64,000 nt of DNA from Fagopyrum homotropicum (GCA_033239125.1 BSWB01000002.1:157218409-157282408); one strand, 5' to 3'. Shown: positions 10,354 through 23,058, counted from the stretch's first letter. Notes: a model not told the origin generated them from the letters alone. Numbers and translations are program-made.

Positions 10354-10824
10354 TGTTGGAGATAATAAGGTACCACATCGAAAGATGGGGAAACTCAGAG
10401 CCTATTATATAAGGTCGGTGGGCTATTCCTCCTATTGCCAATTGGTTTTTAGTATGGAATCTCGCCGTGTTTATGTGTTGGGCTTGAGCCTAATGCGCGC
10501 ATGTGCGCTCGTATACCACACGACCCCTGCTCAACCAGTCCGTCTGTATCGGACTTTGACATGGTATCAGAACGGTTAGCCTTAATTCGGCTCGCGATCA
10601 TAACCTTTGCGGGGACGTGTTGGAGATAATAAGGTCCCACATCGAAAGATGGGGACACTCAGAACCTAGTATATATAAGGTCGGTGGGCTGCTCCTCCTA
10701 TTGCCAATTGGTTTTAGGATGGAACCTCGCCGGGTTTATGTGCTGGGCTTGGGCCTAATGCGCGCATGTGCGCTCGGATACCACACGACCCCCGCTCAAC
10801 CAGTCCGTCTGTATCGGATTTTGA
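10354..10824 (+). mobile_element. TRIM: miniature LTR retrotransposon with two LTRs of about 208 bp
   Basis: LTR1 (10354-10561) starts TGTTGGAGATAATAAGG and ends TTTGACA. It is followed directly by the primer site TGGTATCAGAACGG (initiator tRNA-Met type), a 56-bp spacer ending in a GCGGGGACG purine tract, and LTR2 (10618-10824). There is no coding capacity, so it would depend on copia-type proteins from elsewhere. LTR2's last bases are changed and run into an inverted LTR piece (10825-10925). A decayed relative lies at 29685-29950. Confidence 0.88.
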
Positions 10825-10925
10825 GTGTCCCTAAAACCAATTGGCAATAGGAGGAGTAGCCCACCGACCTTATATACTAGGATCTGAGTGTCCCCATCTT
10901 TCGATGTGGGACTTTATTATCTTAG
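10825..10925 (-). repeat. Inverted partial copy of the TRIM LTR
   Basis: The reverse complement of this segment is the first ~100 bases of the TRIM LTR (GATAATAAAGTCCCACATCG to the CCAATTGGTTTTAGG region). With 10618-10725 it makes an inverted repeat of about 100 bp with a ~100-bp loop. It probably arose by an aberrant or nested integration followed by deletion. Confidence 0.8.
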
Positions 10926-11362
10926 TCCGGAAGTAGAAAAAGAATGAAAACGAATCTAGTTCACATGTATATCCTTATTCATAATATTTTACAGAATCAT
11001 TCATAGTGTTTTAAGTAATTGCAATAGAATTTTATTACTTTTTGATAACCTACAGGGAAACAAAATGAAGAAAACATATACATTTTACATGCAACTATAA
11101 TGAATAATTTCAAAAATATTCATGAATTAGATAAACATAAAGACTAGATTTATTTCCATTTCATTTCCGTTTCTAATATTAAAACTTTTTTTTTTAAAAT
11201 TCTTATAGTATATATATATATATATATATATACAAAATTGGTTGGAAGTCTCTACTAAATTGAGCTCCCAATGTTAATCCATTATTTACACAAAAATATT
11301 CCAGATTATAACCAAACGGGGACTTAATGTCTAATTGTTTTATTTTGCAGGTTAATTTATAT

Positions 11363-11525
11363 GATGTTGCCGCGTGTGTTGTGGTGTGCCTTCTCATCCT
11401 TGCGCCACCTGAAAGGATGTCATTCCCATGTTTACTTACACACCATCAACATACTTTTTTGTATAATTTACTGCGATGCTGCCGCGTGTGTTGTGGTGTG
11501 CATTCTCATCCCTGCACCAACAAAT
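11363..11525 (+). repeat. Direct repeat unit A, second pair
   Basis: Two copies of the GATGYTGCCGCGTG unit start at 11363 and 11475 and match the pair at 10104/10213. The preceding segment (CTTAATGTCTAATTGTT to GGTTAATTTA) recurs at 12682-12720, showing wider local duplication. Confidence 0.75.
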
Positions 11526-11564
11526 ATCGAGGTTGGAGATGCTATCATCAATCCCTTATTTCAT

Positions 11565-12984
<1,420 letters not shown>

Positions 12985-13385
12985 GTTGATAAACTACCTC
13001 GAGAAGGTGTGGATCACCCCATAAAAATAGGCAATCATTAGAGCATGGCATGACTTATCATCATTTCGGCACAAGGACGGCAAATGGGTAAGAATGTTTA
13101 TTTTTGTCCATTTGATACTCATATGATCAAAGTTTGTTCTTGTGAGTCCGAGCACGTGTTACTCAAACAAACTCTAGATTCGAGCGTCGGAGGATTCCAG
13201 TTGGTGTGTGACAACATACATTTGATACTCACGGATCAAATCCAAAAGATACAAGCTTTGTTAGAGATGTCATGGGAGAGGATTCCCCGGGAGGTGTGTA
13301 TACCGATGTTTGAATTGTTTCGGGACTACGTCATCAATGAGTATTTCACGCTCTTGTGGCATAACTACACCGAAGCTAGCTAGGA
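12985..13385 (+). pseudogene. Mutator-like (MULE) transposase remnant, C-terminal part
   Basis: Translation in shifting frames gives a YLEKVWI...AW.D segment and then, in one open frame (13084-13383), ESEHVLLKQTLDSS, FQLVCDNIHLILTDQIQKI and PMFELFRDYV. This order (VES-H, then a 'W..IH.LI..Q..EI' helix) is that of FAR1/MULE-type transposases just before the SWIM zinc finger. The catalytic DDE core and the SWIM finger are not visible, and an in-frame TAG at 13381-13383 ends it. It is a truncated relic, placed directly upstream of an OTU-like segment as in known plant MULE fusions. Confidence 0.6.
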
Positions 13386-13760
13386 GGACAAGAAATGATG
13401 GTGTATCTCGGGATAGTTTTCGGAGGGAGTTTCATGAAGTGCCTTGTGTGCATGGTAATAGCGTGTCAACATACCTTCTTATGATAGTTACAACTCCTGA
13501 TCATGACCCGTCTACGGTGATCCGTACAATAGTGCTTGTCTCAAATGCCACACACTTTGTAGCGGTTAGTTGAAGTCTTACATTATCTCATTTTAACATA
13601 ATAAATAATCTTGAATAACCCTTTTTTACATTTTTTATAGGTTTGGCTCAAATAGAATGGGCCATTACCAATGAGGATCATATGTGGACTAACCATCACG
13701 ATCCAAGCGTTGATGGATAGAATGCGTCGTTCATTGAGAGGATATTTCATTAAATAGAGC
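13386..13760 (+). pseudogene. OTU-like cysteine protease remnant next to the MULE transposase
   Basis: Downstream of the transposase, translation gives HDPSTVIRTIVLVSNATHFVAV (13509-13566), resembling the C-terminal strand and catalytic-His part of OTU domains fused to plant MULE transposases. A GT...TAG interval (about 13565-13640) could be an intron: the following frame resumes with VWLK and NGPLPMR, like the '.L..G.P.P' that follows in that family. Several stops show it is inactive. The assignment rests on one motif and on position. Confidence 0.4.
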
Positions 13761-13867
13761 TTCGTCATATTAAGTGTCCTTTAGTACCCGGGCTAAGGAT
13801 AAACATTCTAAATGAGTAGTTAGATTCACCACATTGTACTTTGTTATATGACATTAAAGTGTTAAAT

Positions 13868-13995
13868 ATTCTATATAATATCCATAAAATAGAACTCAAT
13901 ATCCATACAAACGAAGATATTCATAAAATAAAACTCAATATCCATTCAAAAGAAGGTATCCACAATCAACCCAATATCCGTACAAAAGATCTAAA
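13868..13995. repeat. Short tandem repeat of ~45 bp
   Basis: Three imperfect copies of an AATATCCATAMAA...CTCAATATCC phrase lie in the gap between the OTU remnant and the minus-strand remnant. Confidence 0.6.
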
Positions 13996-14008
13996 TTATA
14001 CAATATGC

Positions 14009-15250
14009 TCAATGTTGATGTGATGCCCGGACTTGAGAAGGAGCAACCAGTGTTTGATGTTCGATTGCCTCCTCAAGCATGAAGACTAGCTCCTCTATAG
14101 TATACGATGGACCGTGAGCTAGAACATTGCGTACACGACTAGGTGGAGGATAATTAATGGGTGGGCCCACTGCAGCCGAGGACGCCAAGATATACGGATG
14201 TCCTGAGCAATGTACCATGTTATGTACGCATCATCGACCAAGCCATGGGAAAGACGCCTGAACCAACCCATCAAACAATAATCTAGTCTCCTAGCCTCTA
14301 GATGACGGGAGACCCAATGATCATGTATGTTGTGATGAAAAAGCATGTAAATTCATGCACTCGCGGGACGAGACTCATGGAAGAGTTGGTTACGATGCAA
14401 TGGCAAAATTTACACATATCGAAACTGAAGTAAGAAGTGATATGACATATATGGCTCCTCAATGTCATATATCCGTATAATGCCTCTATATTGTGATATG
14501 GCATGCTCATCTCCAAAGTCGAGGACCCGATCATCATATGACATGAACTTCACATCATCTACCCTCATCTAGTCAAGTTGTGCTTGTAATGTCCGGACCC
14601 TCTGTAGACTAGTAGTCGGTGTTATTGGGACGGAAAGTCTCGAAGACCAACGTGCGTGCTGATGCATATCTGCATCCTCTACGGCCGCACACCCCACCCC
14701 AATAAAGGGAATCGTGAATATATCCCCATGGCATATAAAATGTGTTCGTCTTGGGGTGCCACCACTCGACGAACACCGTATAGTAGCCAACGAATGATCA
14801 ACCCCAAAGAAATCAACATTCTCCAACTCCGTAAGGCCGCTACGTCTAGCCAAATCAAACCACGAATCATGGTCATCCAAATCACGATGTCAACCACATA
14901 TCTTCTTGATCTCACTAAGTTGTTTTATGACTCTGACCATCTTGTCCCAAATATATGTTAATATCAAGTATTGTCAAGAAAATTAAAAAAATATTTTTTG
15001 TTCGGAATGTTTTCATAGAGAAAATTTGTTAAAACAAAAAAATTATACCTCATCATCCCATATCGCGATAGCTCTATAGGTAGCATAACATGTCAACAAC
15101 TCGGAATGTATCTGCTCCACCAATATTTAATCCTCATCCTCCTCCTCCGGTAGTTGGATCCTCCTCTTCTGGTAGTTGATCCTCCTCTGAATGATAATCC
15201 GCAACATAGTATGATGATGATGTTGTGGTCTCAACATCTACCTCAACGCG
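14009..15250 (-). pseudogene. Degenerate gene resembling the C-terminal part of a plant mobile domain (PMD) protein
   Basis: On the minus strand, reading 15250 to 14009, several frames join into one decayed protein: an acidic stretch (QLPEEEDED, ~15140), LLTCYATYRAIAIWDDE (~15090-15045), a possible GT-bounded intron (~15045-14965), then KMVRVIKQLSEIKKICG, DDHDSWFDLARRSGLTELEN, a gap, ISQYRGIIRIYDIEEPYM followed by FLLQFRYV, and RRLDYCLMGWFRRLSHGLVD with AYITWYI. The IYDIEEPYM..FLLQFRYV segment resembles the 'FEIVE.H.PDRVLRQFG..Q' signature of PMD proteins, and AYITWYI resembles their later 'Y..WY...TRR' segment. PMDs are known to be carried by MULEs and gypsy elements, which fits the adjoining MULE remnant. 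Stops at about 14567, 14400 and 14355 make it a pseudogene. Alternatively it is an unknown host gene. Confidence 0.42.
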
Positions 15251-15479
15251 AACAACAGGTTTCTACTCCTCGATAAGAACATTTACATCAATGAGAGTTG
15301 TTTGTTCCTCAATAGGTACGCCAACAATAGGGGGATATTTTTTTTCTCCTCCATATGTACCACTCCACCTCTCCGTACTCGACGGAAGGATGTCGTCACT
15401 AGTTTCAACTTCCGTCTTCTATTTATTTGAACATTTCTATATCCGCAATCTGCATATTTTAAAGGTATAAATATGAGAT

Positions 15480-15960
15480 ATCTAATATTTATATGAACAA
15501 TGAAACGATGTTATAAATTTTTAATTTTTTTCTAACTTTATTTAACAATTTAAAGTTAGAAATATGCAATTTTTATTTTTTCTAACTTCATTCGAATTTT
15601 TTAAAACTTAGATATATGCATTATTTTATTTGAATTTTTAAAGTTGAAAATATATGGTTATTATTTAAAGTTACAAAATATGTGATTTTTATTTTGAAAA
15701 TTTATTTTAATTTTTGAAAGTTAGAAATATGCGATTTTTATTTTTTATATGAACAATTAAAAGATGTAAAAAAAATTATTCTTTTTTTTTTCCAAAATTT
15801 AAATGATTTTAACGTTAGACATATACGATTTTTATTTTTCTAAATTTATTCAATTTTTATAAAAGTTAGAAATATGCGATTAAATTTATAAAGTTACAAA
15901 TATCTGATTATTTTTTAAAGTTACAAATATTCGATTTCTCTATCAAATTCAAGTATGTAG
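15480..15960. repeat. AT-rich imperfect minisatellite
   Basis: Repeated phrases of the form AAAGTTAGAAATATGCGATTT, TTTTTATTTTTCTAACTT and TTTGAATTTTTAAAGTT recur every 50-70 bp with heavy divergence. No ORF is seen. Confidence 0.65.
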
Positions 15961-17340
15961 CAAAATTTTTTACACAATTTCAAATTTGATATTTATCTTG
16001 ATTTTTTTAAGGTAAAAAGGGTAAGTAGGTAGATATTGTATCAATGTAGAATAATTAGGTAGTTTTGTATCAATGAGAAGAGAATAGGTCTCTCCCAATT
16101 TTCCAAAAAAGAATAAATTACTCAATAATTGAATGTCCTTCCAAAATTAATAAGATCATCTCTCATTTTATTTTGGTTGTTTTGTAATTATATAAGGAAA
16201 ATGATATTTGTTTTCTATAATTAAGGAGACAATTTCTCTAGATCTCTATTTCTTTCAACATGCGTCCCAAATCACGATCGTGAAAGATTTGAGGGGAATA
16301 ACCACCATTTTTCACAAAGAAGCTTTCATCATCGTCAAACATCATTGATTTTGTGCGTTTGGTATGGAATTCAGTTTATGAATTTAAAGAAATCGGTTGT
16401 GTTTGTGTTTAACTAGCGGGATACGATTACTAGGCATTTCGACGAAGATTTCATTACAGTTGACGATCGGTTTATGCAATTTGTTTCAATTTGGCGTCCC
16501 AAATAATTGATTGCTGTTTTTTGCGTCTAGATCTGTAAGGTGAGTTTTGTATTTCATATTATGTATCACGATACAGGTTATTGTTCAACCTTTTCGCCTT
16601 TTTTTCATGGGTGGAGTCGGAACTGTATTTGTGTGCCATCGTCTTTGTAATTAGATTTGTGCTGTTTGTGAAAATTATGTACAGATTTGTGCTGTCTGTA
16701 AAAATTATTTACAGAATTTGTATCTAATGAAGGATTTAGGGAAAATGAATTTATGTACGAAATGATAAGTCCAGGAAAATTCATGTACATTAATGTAGGG
16801 ATTTCTGTTGACGACGAAGAAGGATTTAGGGAAAAATAAATTCATGTACATTAATGTAGAAAATTATGTACAGATTTGTGTTGTTTGTGAAAATTATGGA
16901 CTAATTTGTGCTATCTTTTAAAATTATGTACAAAATTTTTGCTCCGATTTATGCTCAGAAACCGTATCCCGGAATATTTATGTAGAGATTTATGTTCCGA
17001 TTGCAGGTTGAAGACGAAGAAGACGAGTGTTGTTGGAGTTGCGTATGAAGAATCTCCACGAAAAAAATGGCGCTTTTTTTTCGGAAGAAGTTGAGAGTGA
17101 AAGTTGAAGAGACGACTCCCGTATCTTCAATTAATATTTAATTGCCCTTTTAATTTAATTTATTTTTTAATTTTTGACAGATATTTATCCCTTTTACTTA
17201 AAAGCCCTTAAATAGATTCTCTTATTTCAGGAAATTTCAATTTTATTCACTTTTACTTTTTGGTTAGAAAATGGAGGGGCCTAGATTGTATCTATGATAG
17301 AAAAAGGGCTTCTCTACACCAATTTTCTCATTTTTTCAAA
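15961..17340. other. Non-coding stretch with a duplicated segment at 16640-16940
   Basis: ACAGATTTGTGCTGTYTGT and AAAATTATGTACAGATTTGTG recur near 16660, 16680, 16860 and 16900, and TTCATGTACATTAATGTAG occurs twice (about 16780 and 16840). A splice-like pyrimidine/AG and short ORFs exist, but I recognise no protein. Confidence 0.45.
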
Positions 17341-18330
17341 GTTAGAACGAGAGGTTCCATAACGTCAACAATGGCGGTTCAAATTCCATAAAACACGCAT
17401 AAAATCTAATATACTTAACGCTAAATTCCGCAACTTCAGATTCCGATTATTCTTAATCTAAACGTTTCTTAATCTACTAAGTATCAATTACAAAACGGGG
17501 AAAATGAGAAAAAAAAACACCTGGTGTTGCAATAATTGACGTTTCCGGCTAGGGTTTACATCCGATCGTGGTAGATCTACTATGTTCGATTCTTGATCCA
17601 TGTCTTAGTTAAGATTTTAACCGGAATATCTCGCCGAAATTTGAGCCAAAACTAAGTGTGAAACTCACAGCGATATCTACTCGATGAACCTGTGTAATTC
17701 GATCATCCATTAAAGCAGCAACATGTATAACAACAACGAAGGAGAGGAAGAACACCAACCTATGAAGAAGAGGAAGAAACTAGTGACCTAACCTGGTGCA
17801 AAGAAGAGAGACCTAAACTAGTGTGGATACCACCAACAACGAAGTCCAAACTGGTGGGGTGAAGACAATGACAACGAAGACCAACAACAATTGGTCGAAC
17901 ACCAACTGCGATAAAGAACTACAAAGAATGGTGCGAAGAATACGTTTGGGTGAAGTAGCAACGAAGAAGAACACGAGGAGGTGGTTGGGTGCGAGACGGG
18001 CGAGGGTATATAACCGTTGCTTGGGGCTCAGGAGCAATGCGTCCGGAAGGCGTGGTCGCCTTGCGCCTATGCCCCTGACGTGAAAGTTTTTCCGAAAAGT
18101 AACAACAACCCTCCTCCCACACACACAAAAGGATACGTGATCGGATGTAGTATAATTGTGTATTGAATTCACAGAACTTGCGTCTGACTTGGATAATGCT
18201 AATAATTAATTATTTTAAGTGAAAAGCAAGGCAATGATGTAACAATTGTACTAGGCAAAAGCGATAACGATTGTAAACAATATGGGATGGAAGCGATCTA
18301 ATCAAACATAAATTCCACTATAATGAATTA

Positions 18331-18332
<2 letters not shown>
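17341..18332. other. Stretch with no recognised gene
   Basis: This is a relatively GC-balanced segment with overlapping ORFs on both strands (plus 17823-18083; minus 17813-18172). Neither translation resembles a family I know. Short repeats of AACGAAG/ACCAACAAC type occur at 17720-17910. Confidence 0.35.

Positions 18333-18376
<44 letters not shown>
18333..18376. repeat. (AT)n microsatellite, 22 units
   Basis: A pure AT dinucleotide run of 44 bp. Confidence 0.97.
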
Positions 18377-18378
<2 letters not shown>

Positions 18379-19816
18379 TGAACATTGATATATAATAATT
18401 GTAGGTAACCATCTAAAATAATCTTTGACATAGACAAGCAAATACCGTGCTTTCCAACTCGCGTAGCTCTCAATCGAGTGGTTCGACAAGTATAGGAAAA
18501 ACGATTAAACACTTAGAAATTTGAAAAAGACCAAGAACAATATTCACTTTTGGCTCGTCAGTTATAAAAAGTTACGAAGATTGGAATTTTCTACGATAAT
18601 TAAAAATCCACGAAGCTTTGATAAACTAGTACTCTCAAAACCAACTTCTTTTCAATAAATCCAATATAATGATCATCACTTGTAGCTCTTCATTTGTTTT
18701 ATTTAAACTAGTTATAAACATCACTTATTTTTAAGGTAAAAGGTAGGAATGAGTCACTTTAAAAAGAAGCAATATCACAATCTCAATTCATGATCAGAAT
18801 GAAATTTAGCCAAACATGATCACATATAAAGCAAAGTCAATGCATAAATCAAGAAAGACATAAACTCACAATTGTTTGGTTACAGTAAGGCAAACCTTCA
18901 AAGCAAATCGAACAACTATTTGATGGCTAGAGTTTAGAGAAATCTGAATAATGTGGTGTGGTTTGGATGTAGGATAACTGATGATATTCTAACCATAAGG
19001 TTGACAAATGAATATATAGCAGAATATCACGGAGTCTAAGGTTACACCAATTATAACCTTCCAAAGTTACAATTGAAAAAATTTAATTTCTTTCTCGGCG
19101 GCAGGTGACACGGCCATTATACAGGCACCATACGGCCGTATGCTAGGCATAAGCTTGGCCGTAAGCTGGGTGTAGGGATCGGACACTGTTTGACAGCTTC
19201 TTCGATAATTCAATAAAATTGAATTTCTCGTTGTATTGGTTGGAACTATGTGACCCATGATCACTACTTTTGAAAATCTTTCGAAGATCTACAACTTTGC
19301 AGTTGACATGATTGTCCAAATCAAAGGAAAGATGGTCAAAATTGGAAATCTCTCAAATGTCATCGTAAAACTGCATCCAACTTCAGCTGTTTCCACTTGG
19401 CTTCTTCAATCTTTAGTCGATCTTGATGCTTCCATGTATTCTCCGACTCTAGGGAAGATCGAATCCTTATCCAATGATATTTCCATACCATTATGCTCCT
19501 TAAATGACCTTGAATGCCTGAAACACTTAAAAGTCAAGGTAGATACCGAAATATAGAACGTGAACGCTTTTCATATAAATAGAGATGAATGAGAAAATAA
19601 AAGAGGTATAATGCATGAATCTAAGGTCTAAAAAGTGTTATATTTGACACACATCAGCTCCAATCCGCAATTGAGCTCCGTCTCGTTACCGCAATAGGGC
19701 TCCACCTCGTAAACGTGATCCGGTTACACTACCTCGATTGTAATATTCCGTCAGACCGGATAAGATCACTCTTCTTCTATTGTTTTCGATAGATTTACGT
19801 TGGCAAGTGTGAAAAA
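18377..19816. other. Debris with a probable gypsy LTR remnant (about 18880-19660)
   Basis: 19060-19200 contains ACGGCCRTA-type palindromic phrases (GGCCATTATACAGGC, CATACGGCCGTATG, TTGGCCGTAAG), and 19257-19556 has the CATGATCACTACTTTTGAAAA...CTACAACTTTG phrase I associate with LTRs of plant gypsy elements. It ends near TATTTGACACACATCAG (about 19635). The 99-aa ORF at 19257-19556 is therefore probably not a gene. 19661-19816 shows nothing recognisable. Confidence 0.4.
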
Positions 19817-20002
19817 TTTAAGAGTAGTTTGAGCGAAGAAAGTTTATTAGATTGAATGTATTCCCACACCATTAAAAGCTACTGTGCATGGCTATTTATT
19901 GCCTCAATGTAACAGAACCCTATTCAGTTACAACTTCTCTTTATTTACAAACTTCTCCCTCTTATTCTATTTATTAACATGCATATGTATATATTCTATA
20001 CA
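19817..20002 (-). repeat. 3' LTR of the copia element, with polypurine tract
   Basis: Read on the minus strand it starts TGTATAGAATATATACATATG and ends at the degraded CTACTCTTAAA. It matches the split LTR at 26105-26757 (shared CTGTTACATTGAGG-, AGGGAGAAGTTTGTAAA- and GTGTGGGAATACATTCAATC-type phrases). The polypurine tract GAGGGGGG lies immediately inside at 20010-20003. Confidence 0.85.
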
Positions 20003-20008
20003 CCCCCC

Positions 20009-21540
20009 TCAAGTTGGAGTTGGTGCAATCAAGCCAAGCTTGCGAGATAAGAACGTGAACTGAGATGTAGTGAGGGCTTTGGTGAAGAGATCAGCCAATT
20101 GAAGAGAAGAATTAACATGAGTTGTAGAGATGAATCCTTTGAGAACTTCATCACATACAAAATGACAATCTATTCCGAGGTGTTTTGTATGCTCGTGGAA
20201 CACAGGATTAGCATTTAAATGTTGAGCTGCTTTGTTTTCACACATCATAGGAATATACAGTGTAATTGGTATATACAAGTCTTGAAGTAAGCCTTCCACC
20301 CATATAATCTCAGAATTGGTAGCCGACATGGCTCTATTCTCACTTTCAGTTGAAGATTTAGAGACAGTTTTTTTGTTCTTTGTCTTCCAAGATACCAAAG
20401 CTTTGCCTAAAAATAAGCAATAACCTGAAGTAGACTTGCAAGTGAAAGCACAGGAACCCCAATCAACATCACTATAAGCATATGCAAATCATTATCTAAA
20501 GGATAACTCAGTGTTAGATCATCGTTCCTTGAAGATACTCGAGGAGATGAATGGCAACCAACCAATGAGGAACTCGAGGACATGCCTAGAATTGACTGAG
20601 TTACGTTGTTGAACAGAGAAAGCAATATCAGGCCTTGTCAATGTGAGATATAGTAGTCTACCAAAAACCTTTTGTAAACTTCTAGTTGGTCAAATACTCC
20701 ACCAGAATCTGGAGTTAACTTATGATGAGGCTGCATAGGAGAAGATAAAAGCTTGCAATCCAGCAAGTGAGAGTCTTTTAGAATGTCAGAGATATATTTT
20801 CTTTGATTTAGAAGAATTTCAGAATGAGATCTTGAGATTTCCATGCCTAAAAAAATGAGTTAGACCAAGATCCTTGATAGTAAAAGTTGTGTCAAGAAAG
20901 GCTTTGAGAGATACAATATCTGAAGGAGAATTACCAGTCAAGAGCATGTCATCAACATAGACCAATGCAATAGTAATATTGGTGGGATATTTCTTGACAA
21001 ATAAGGAATAATCATGTTTGGACTGAAGGAAACCAAGAGAAGTTAAAGCCTTAGTCTGTTCAACATGCCATTGCCTACTAGCTTGTTTTAAACTATACAA
21101 AGATCTCCTCAATCTACAAACCTGGCTATGGGAAGCAACTATGTAACTAGGAGGAGGCATCGATCATGTATACCTCATCATCAAGGAAACCACATATGGA
21201 TAAAAGCATTACTAATATCAAGTTGGTGTAATGGCCACTGCTTGGTATAAAAGCTATAACCAAAAGAACACGAAATGTTGGAAATTTAGCCACAGGAGAA
21301 TAGTATGTTTATAATCTTTATCCTGATATGATTATAACCTTTTGCTACCAATATGGCTTTGTATCTCTCAACTGATCCATCTTGTTTATATTTGATATTG
21401 TAAATTCATTTAGAACCAATTGGTTTATGACTAGAGAGGAGAGAAGTAAGCTCTCATGTATGATTATCTCCCAGAGCTTGCAATTACTTGTTCATGGCTT
21501 CTTGCCATTTTAGGATCTATAGAAGCTTGGTTATAAGAGG
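20009..21540 (-). pseudogene. Copia reverse transcriptase and RNase H, degenerate
   Basis: Minus-strand order: linker with PKWQEAMNKELQAL and GSKWIYNIKYKQDGSVERYK (about 21530-21350), WPLHQLDISNAF near 21240-21200, SLYSLKQASRQWHVEQ near 21100-21050, the catalytic VYVDDMLLTG near 20965-20940, FTIKDLGLTHFF near 20890-20850, then RNase H with SKSSTESENRAMS near 20350, HTKHLGIDCHFV near 20180 and QLADLFTKAL near 20095-20070, ending RKLGLIAPTPT at 20009. Frameshifts near 21170 and 20830 and stops near 20638 and 20407 inactivate it. Confidence 0.9.
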
Positions 21541-21765
21541 ATGGTTCATTGGTAGTAAGTACATTTGACAAAGAGTGAACATAGTCGGATGGCGGATGAT
21601 AAAGGGTGGAGGAATTTAGAAGCTTGTTCTAGTAGACCAATCAAGATTGGCTTGGCTAAAGGAAATAAGTCAGAAAATATTTTTTGACAATAAGAGATAT
21701 GATAAGTTGCTCTAGTGTCCACAATCCACAAAGAAGGAGAAATAGAAGCATGAGCAACAAAAGGC
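21541..21765 (-). pseudogene. Copia protease remnant with altered active site
   Basis: The translation includes ASISPSLWIVDTRATYHIS. The position expected to be D-[ST]-G-A reads D-T-R-A, so the catalytic glycine is changed. A frame ending in YHPPSDYVHSLSNVLTTNEP adjoins it, which is the region that normally lies after integrase; integrase has been deleted. Upstream coding resumes right of the foldback insertion. Confidence 0.75.
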
Positions 21766-21773
21766 AGATAAAG

Positions 21774-23058
21774 GGATTTTTTCCAAAATAATAACATAAA
21801 GAAAATAAATGCTAACATTAGGCTCAGAGGAAAACTAATTTCGAGAATAGGAAAAAATTAGGGTCAGAACAAAACCGCAGTTTTAAACTGCGGGTTATTC
21901 ACAGTTGGAAAAATAGGCAAATTATGCACAGTTGAGAATCGATCCTGCAACCTCCGGATTAAGTGGGAACTCCACTTCCGCTGCGCCAATCAGATATTGT
22001 TATATAACATCAAAATTAATTATATCATTGTCAACATAGGTATAATTCGTGAGTTTAAATGTCCGCTTCATCATTTTTCAATATAATTAATTTTAACTCT
22101 TATATTTTGTATATTTTTATTCATATAAAATTTTTATAATTTCATATATTTGTTTTAAATTATATAAAATATTCAATAAAAATTATAACTCTTATTTCTA
22201 TAGATATTAAATGATATTTATAAGTCAATAAAGTAAAGATATAATTATAAAAAAATATAAATATTTATAAAAAAATAACACAAATATGATTTTAATTTCT
22301 AATTATAATATAACATTTATAATAATTTTTAATTAATTAAAATTTTAACTTATCAAGATACTCAAATGTAATAAAAAATTATAATTATTTCTATAGATTT
22401 TACATTAAATATCTCATTTGTTGATAAGTTCATAATAAAATTTTAATTATTGAAAAAAATTATTTTGAATGTATTATTATAATTCAAATTTAAATTATAT
22501 TTATGTTATTTTTTTTATAAATATTTATATTTTTTAACATAATTATATCTTTACTTTATTGACTTATAAATATCATTTAATATCTATAGAAATAAGAGTT
22601 ATAATTTTTATTGAATATTTTATATAATTAAAAAAAATATATGAAATTATAATTTTTATTTGAATAAACATATACAAAATGTAAGAGTTAAAACTAATTA
22701 GATTGAAAATATTATGAGGCGGACACGAATTATACCTTTGTTGACAATGATATATTTAATTTTGAGATCATATCACAAAATAAAATTGGTGCAGCGGAAA
22801 TGGAGATCTCACATAATCTGGAGGTCGCAGGATCGATTCCAATCCTCCCCATTTGTGCCTTATTTGCCTATTTTTTCAACTGGGTTTTTTAATTGGGAAT
22901 AACCCGCAGTTTCAAACTACGGGTTATTAATTTAAACCCGTAGTTTCAAACTGCGATCTTATTCCGACCCTAATTCCTTCCTATTCTCGGAATTAGTTTT
23001 TCTCCGAGCCTAATGTTAGTATTTATTTTCTCATTGTTATTATTTTGGAAAAAAATCC
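21774..23058. mobile_element. Foldback-type DNA element with very long terminal inverted repeats
   Basis: The 1285-bp element starts GGATTTTTTCCAAAATAATAAC and its right end is the near-complement (GTTATTATTTTGGAAAAAAATCC). The inverted repeats continue inward almost to the centre: TAACATTAGGCTC, AAACTGCGGGTTATT, GCAGCGGAA/TTCCGCTGCG, TGTCAACA and a long AT-rich core all occur in both arms. It is flanked by an 8-bp duplication AGATAAAG (21766-21773, 23060-23067), and a ninth position differs. No coding. An 8-9 bp target points to MULE- or hAT-type mobilisation. It interrupts the copia protease region. Confidence 0.85.

Larger units (their letters stand above)
10333..11323. mobile_element. Harbinger/Tourist-like non-autonomous element carrying a TRIM
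   Basis: The ends are GGGCCCGTTTGATT and, in reverse complement, GTCCCCGTTTGGTT, flanked by TTA (10330-10332 and 11324-11326), the usual Harbinger target. A TRIM and an inverted half-LTR occupy 10354-10925. The remainder (10926-11323) is AT-rich and non-coding, with a TA tract at about 11209-11232. Confidence 0.55.

Noticed and set aside
10562..10575. tRNA gene signal at TGGTATCAGA motifs (also 44770)
   Set aside because: These are retrotransposon primer-binding sites complementary to tRNA ends, not tRNA genes; no cloverleaf around them.
10354..10824. Cassandra-type TRIM with 5S rRNA promoter
   Set aside because: No 5S A/C-box-like sequence is visible in the LTRs; a generic tRNA-Met-primed TRIM fits better.
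17813..18172. Opposing ORFs (119 aa minus, 86 aa plus)
   Set aside because: No recognisable domain, no conserved start context or splice signals; likely chance frames in a GC-richer patch.
19257..19556. 99-aa ORF as a host gene
   Set aside because: It begins within sequence resembling gypsy LTRs (ACGGCCGTA phrases upstream, LTR-type phrase at the start) and has no known domain.
22080..22700. AT-rich region as promoter, scaffold attachment or origin
   Set aside because: It is the core of the foldback element's inverted arms, which explains the composition and symmetry.
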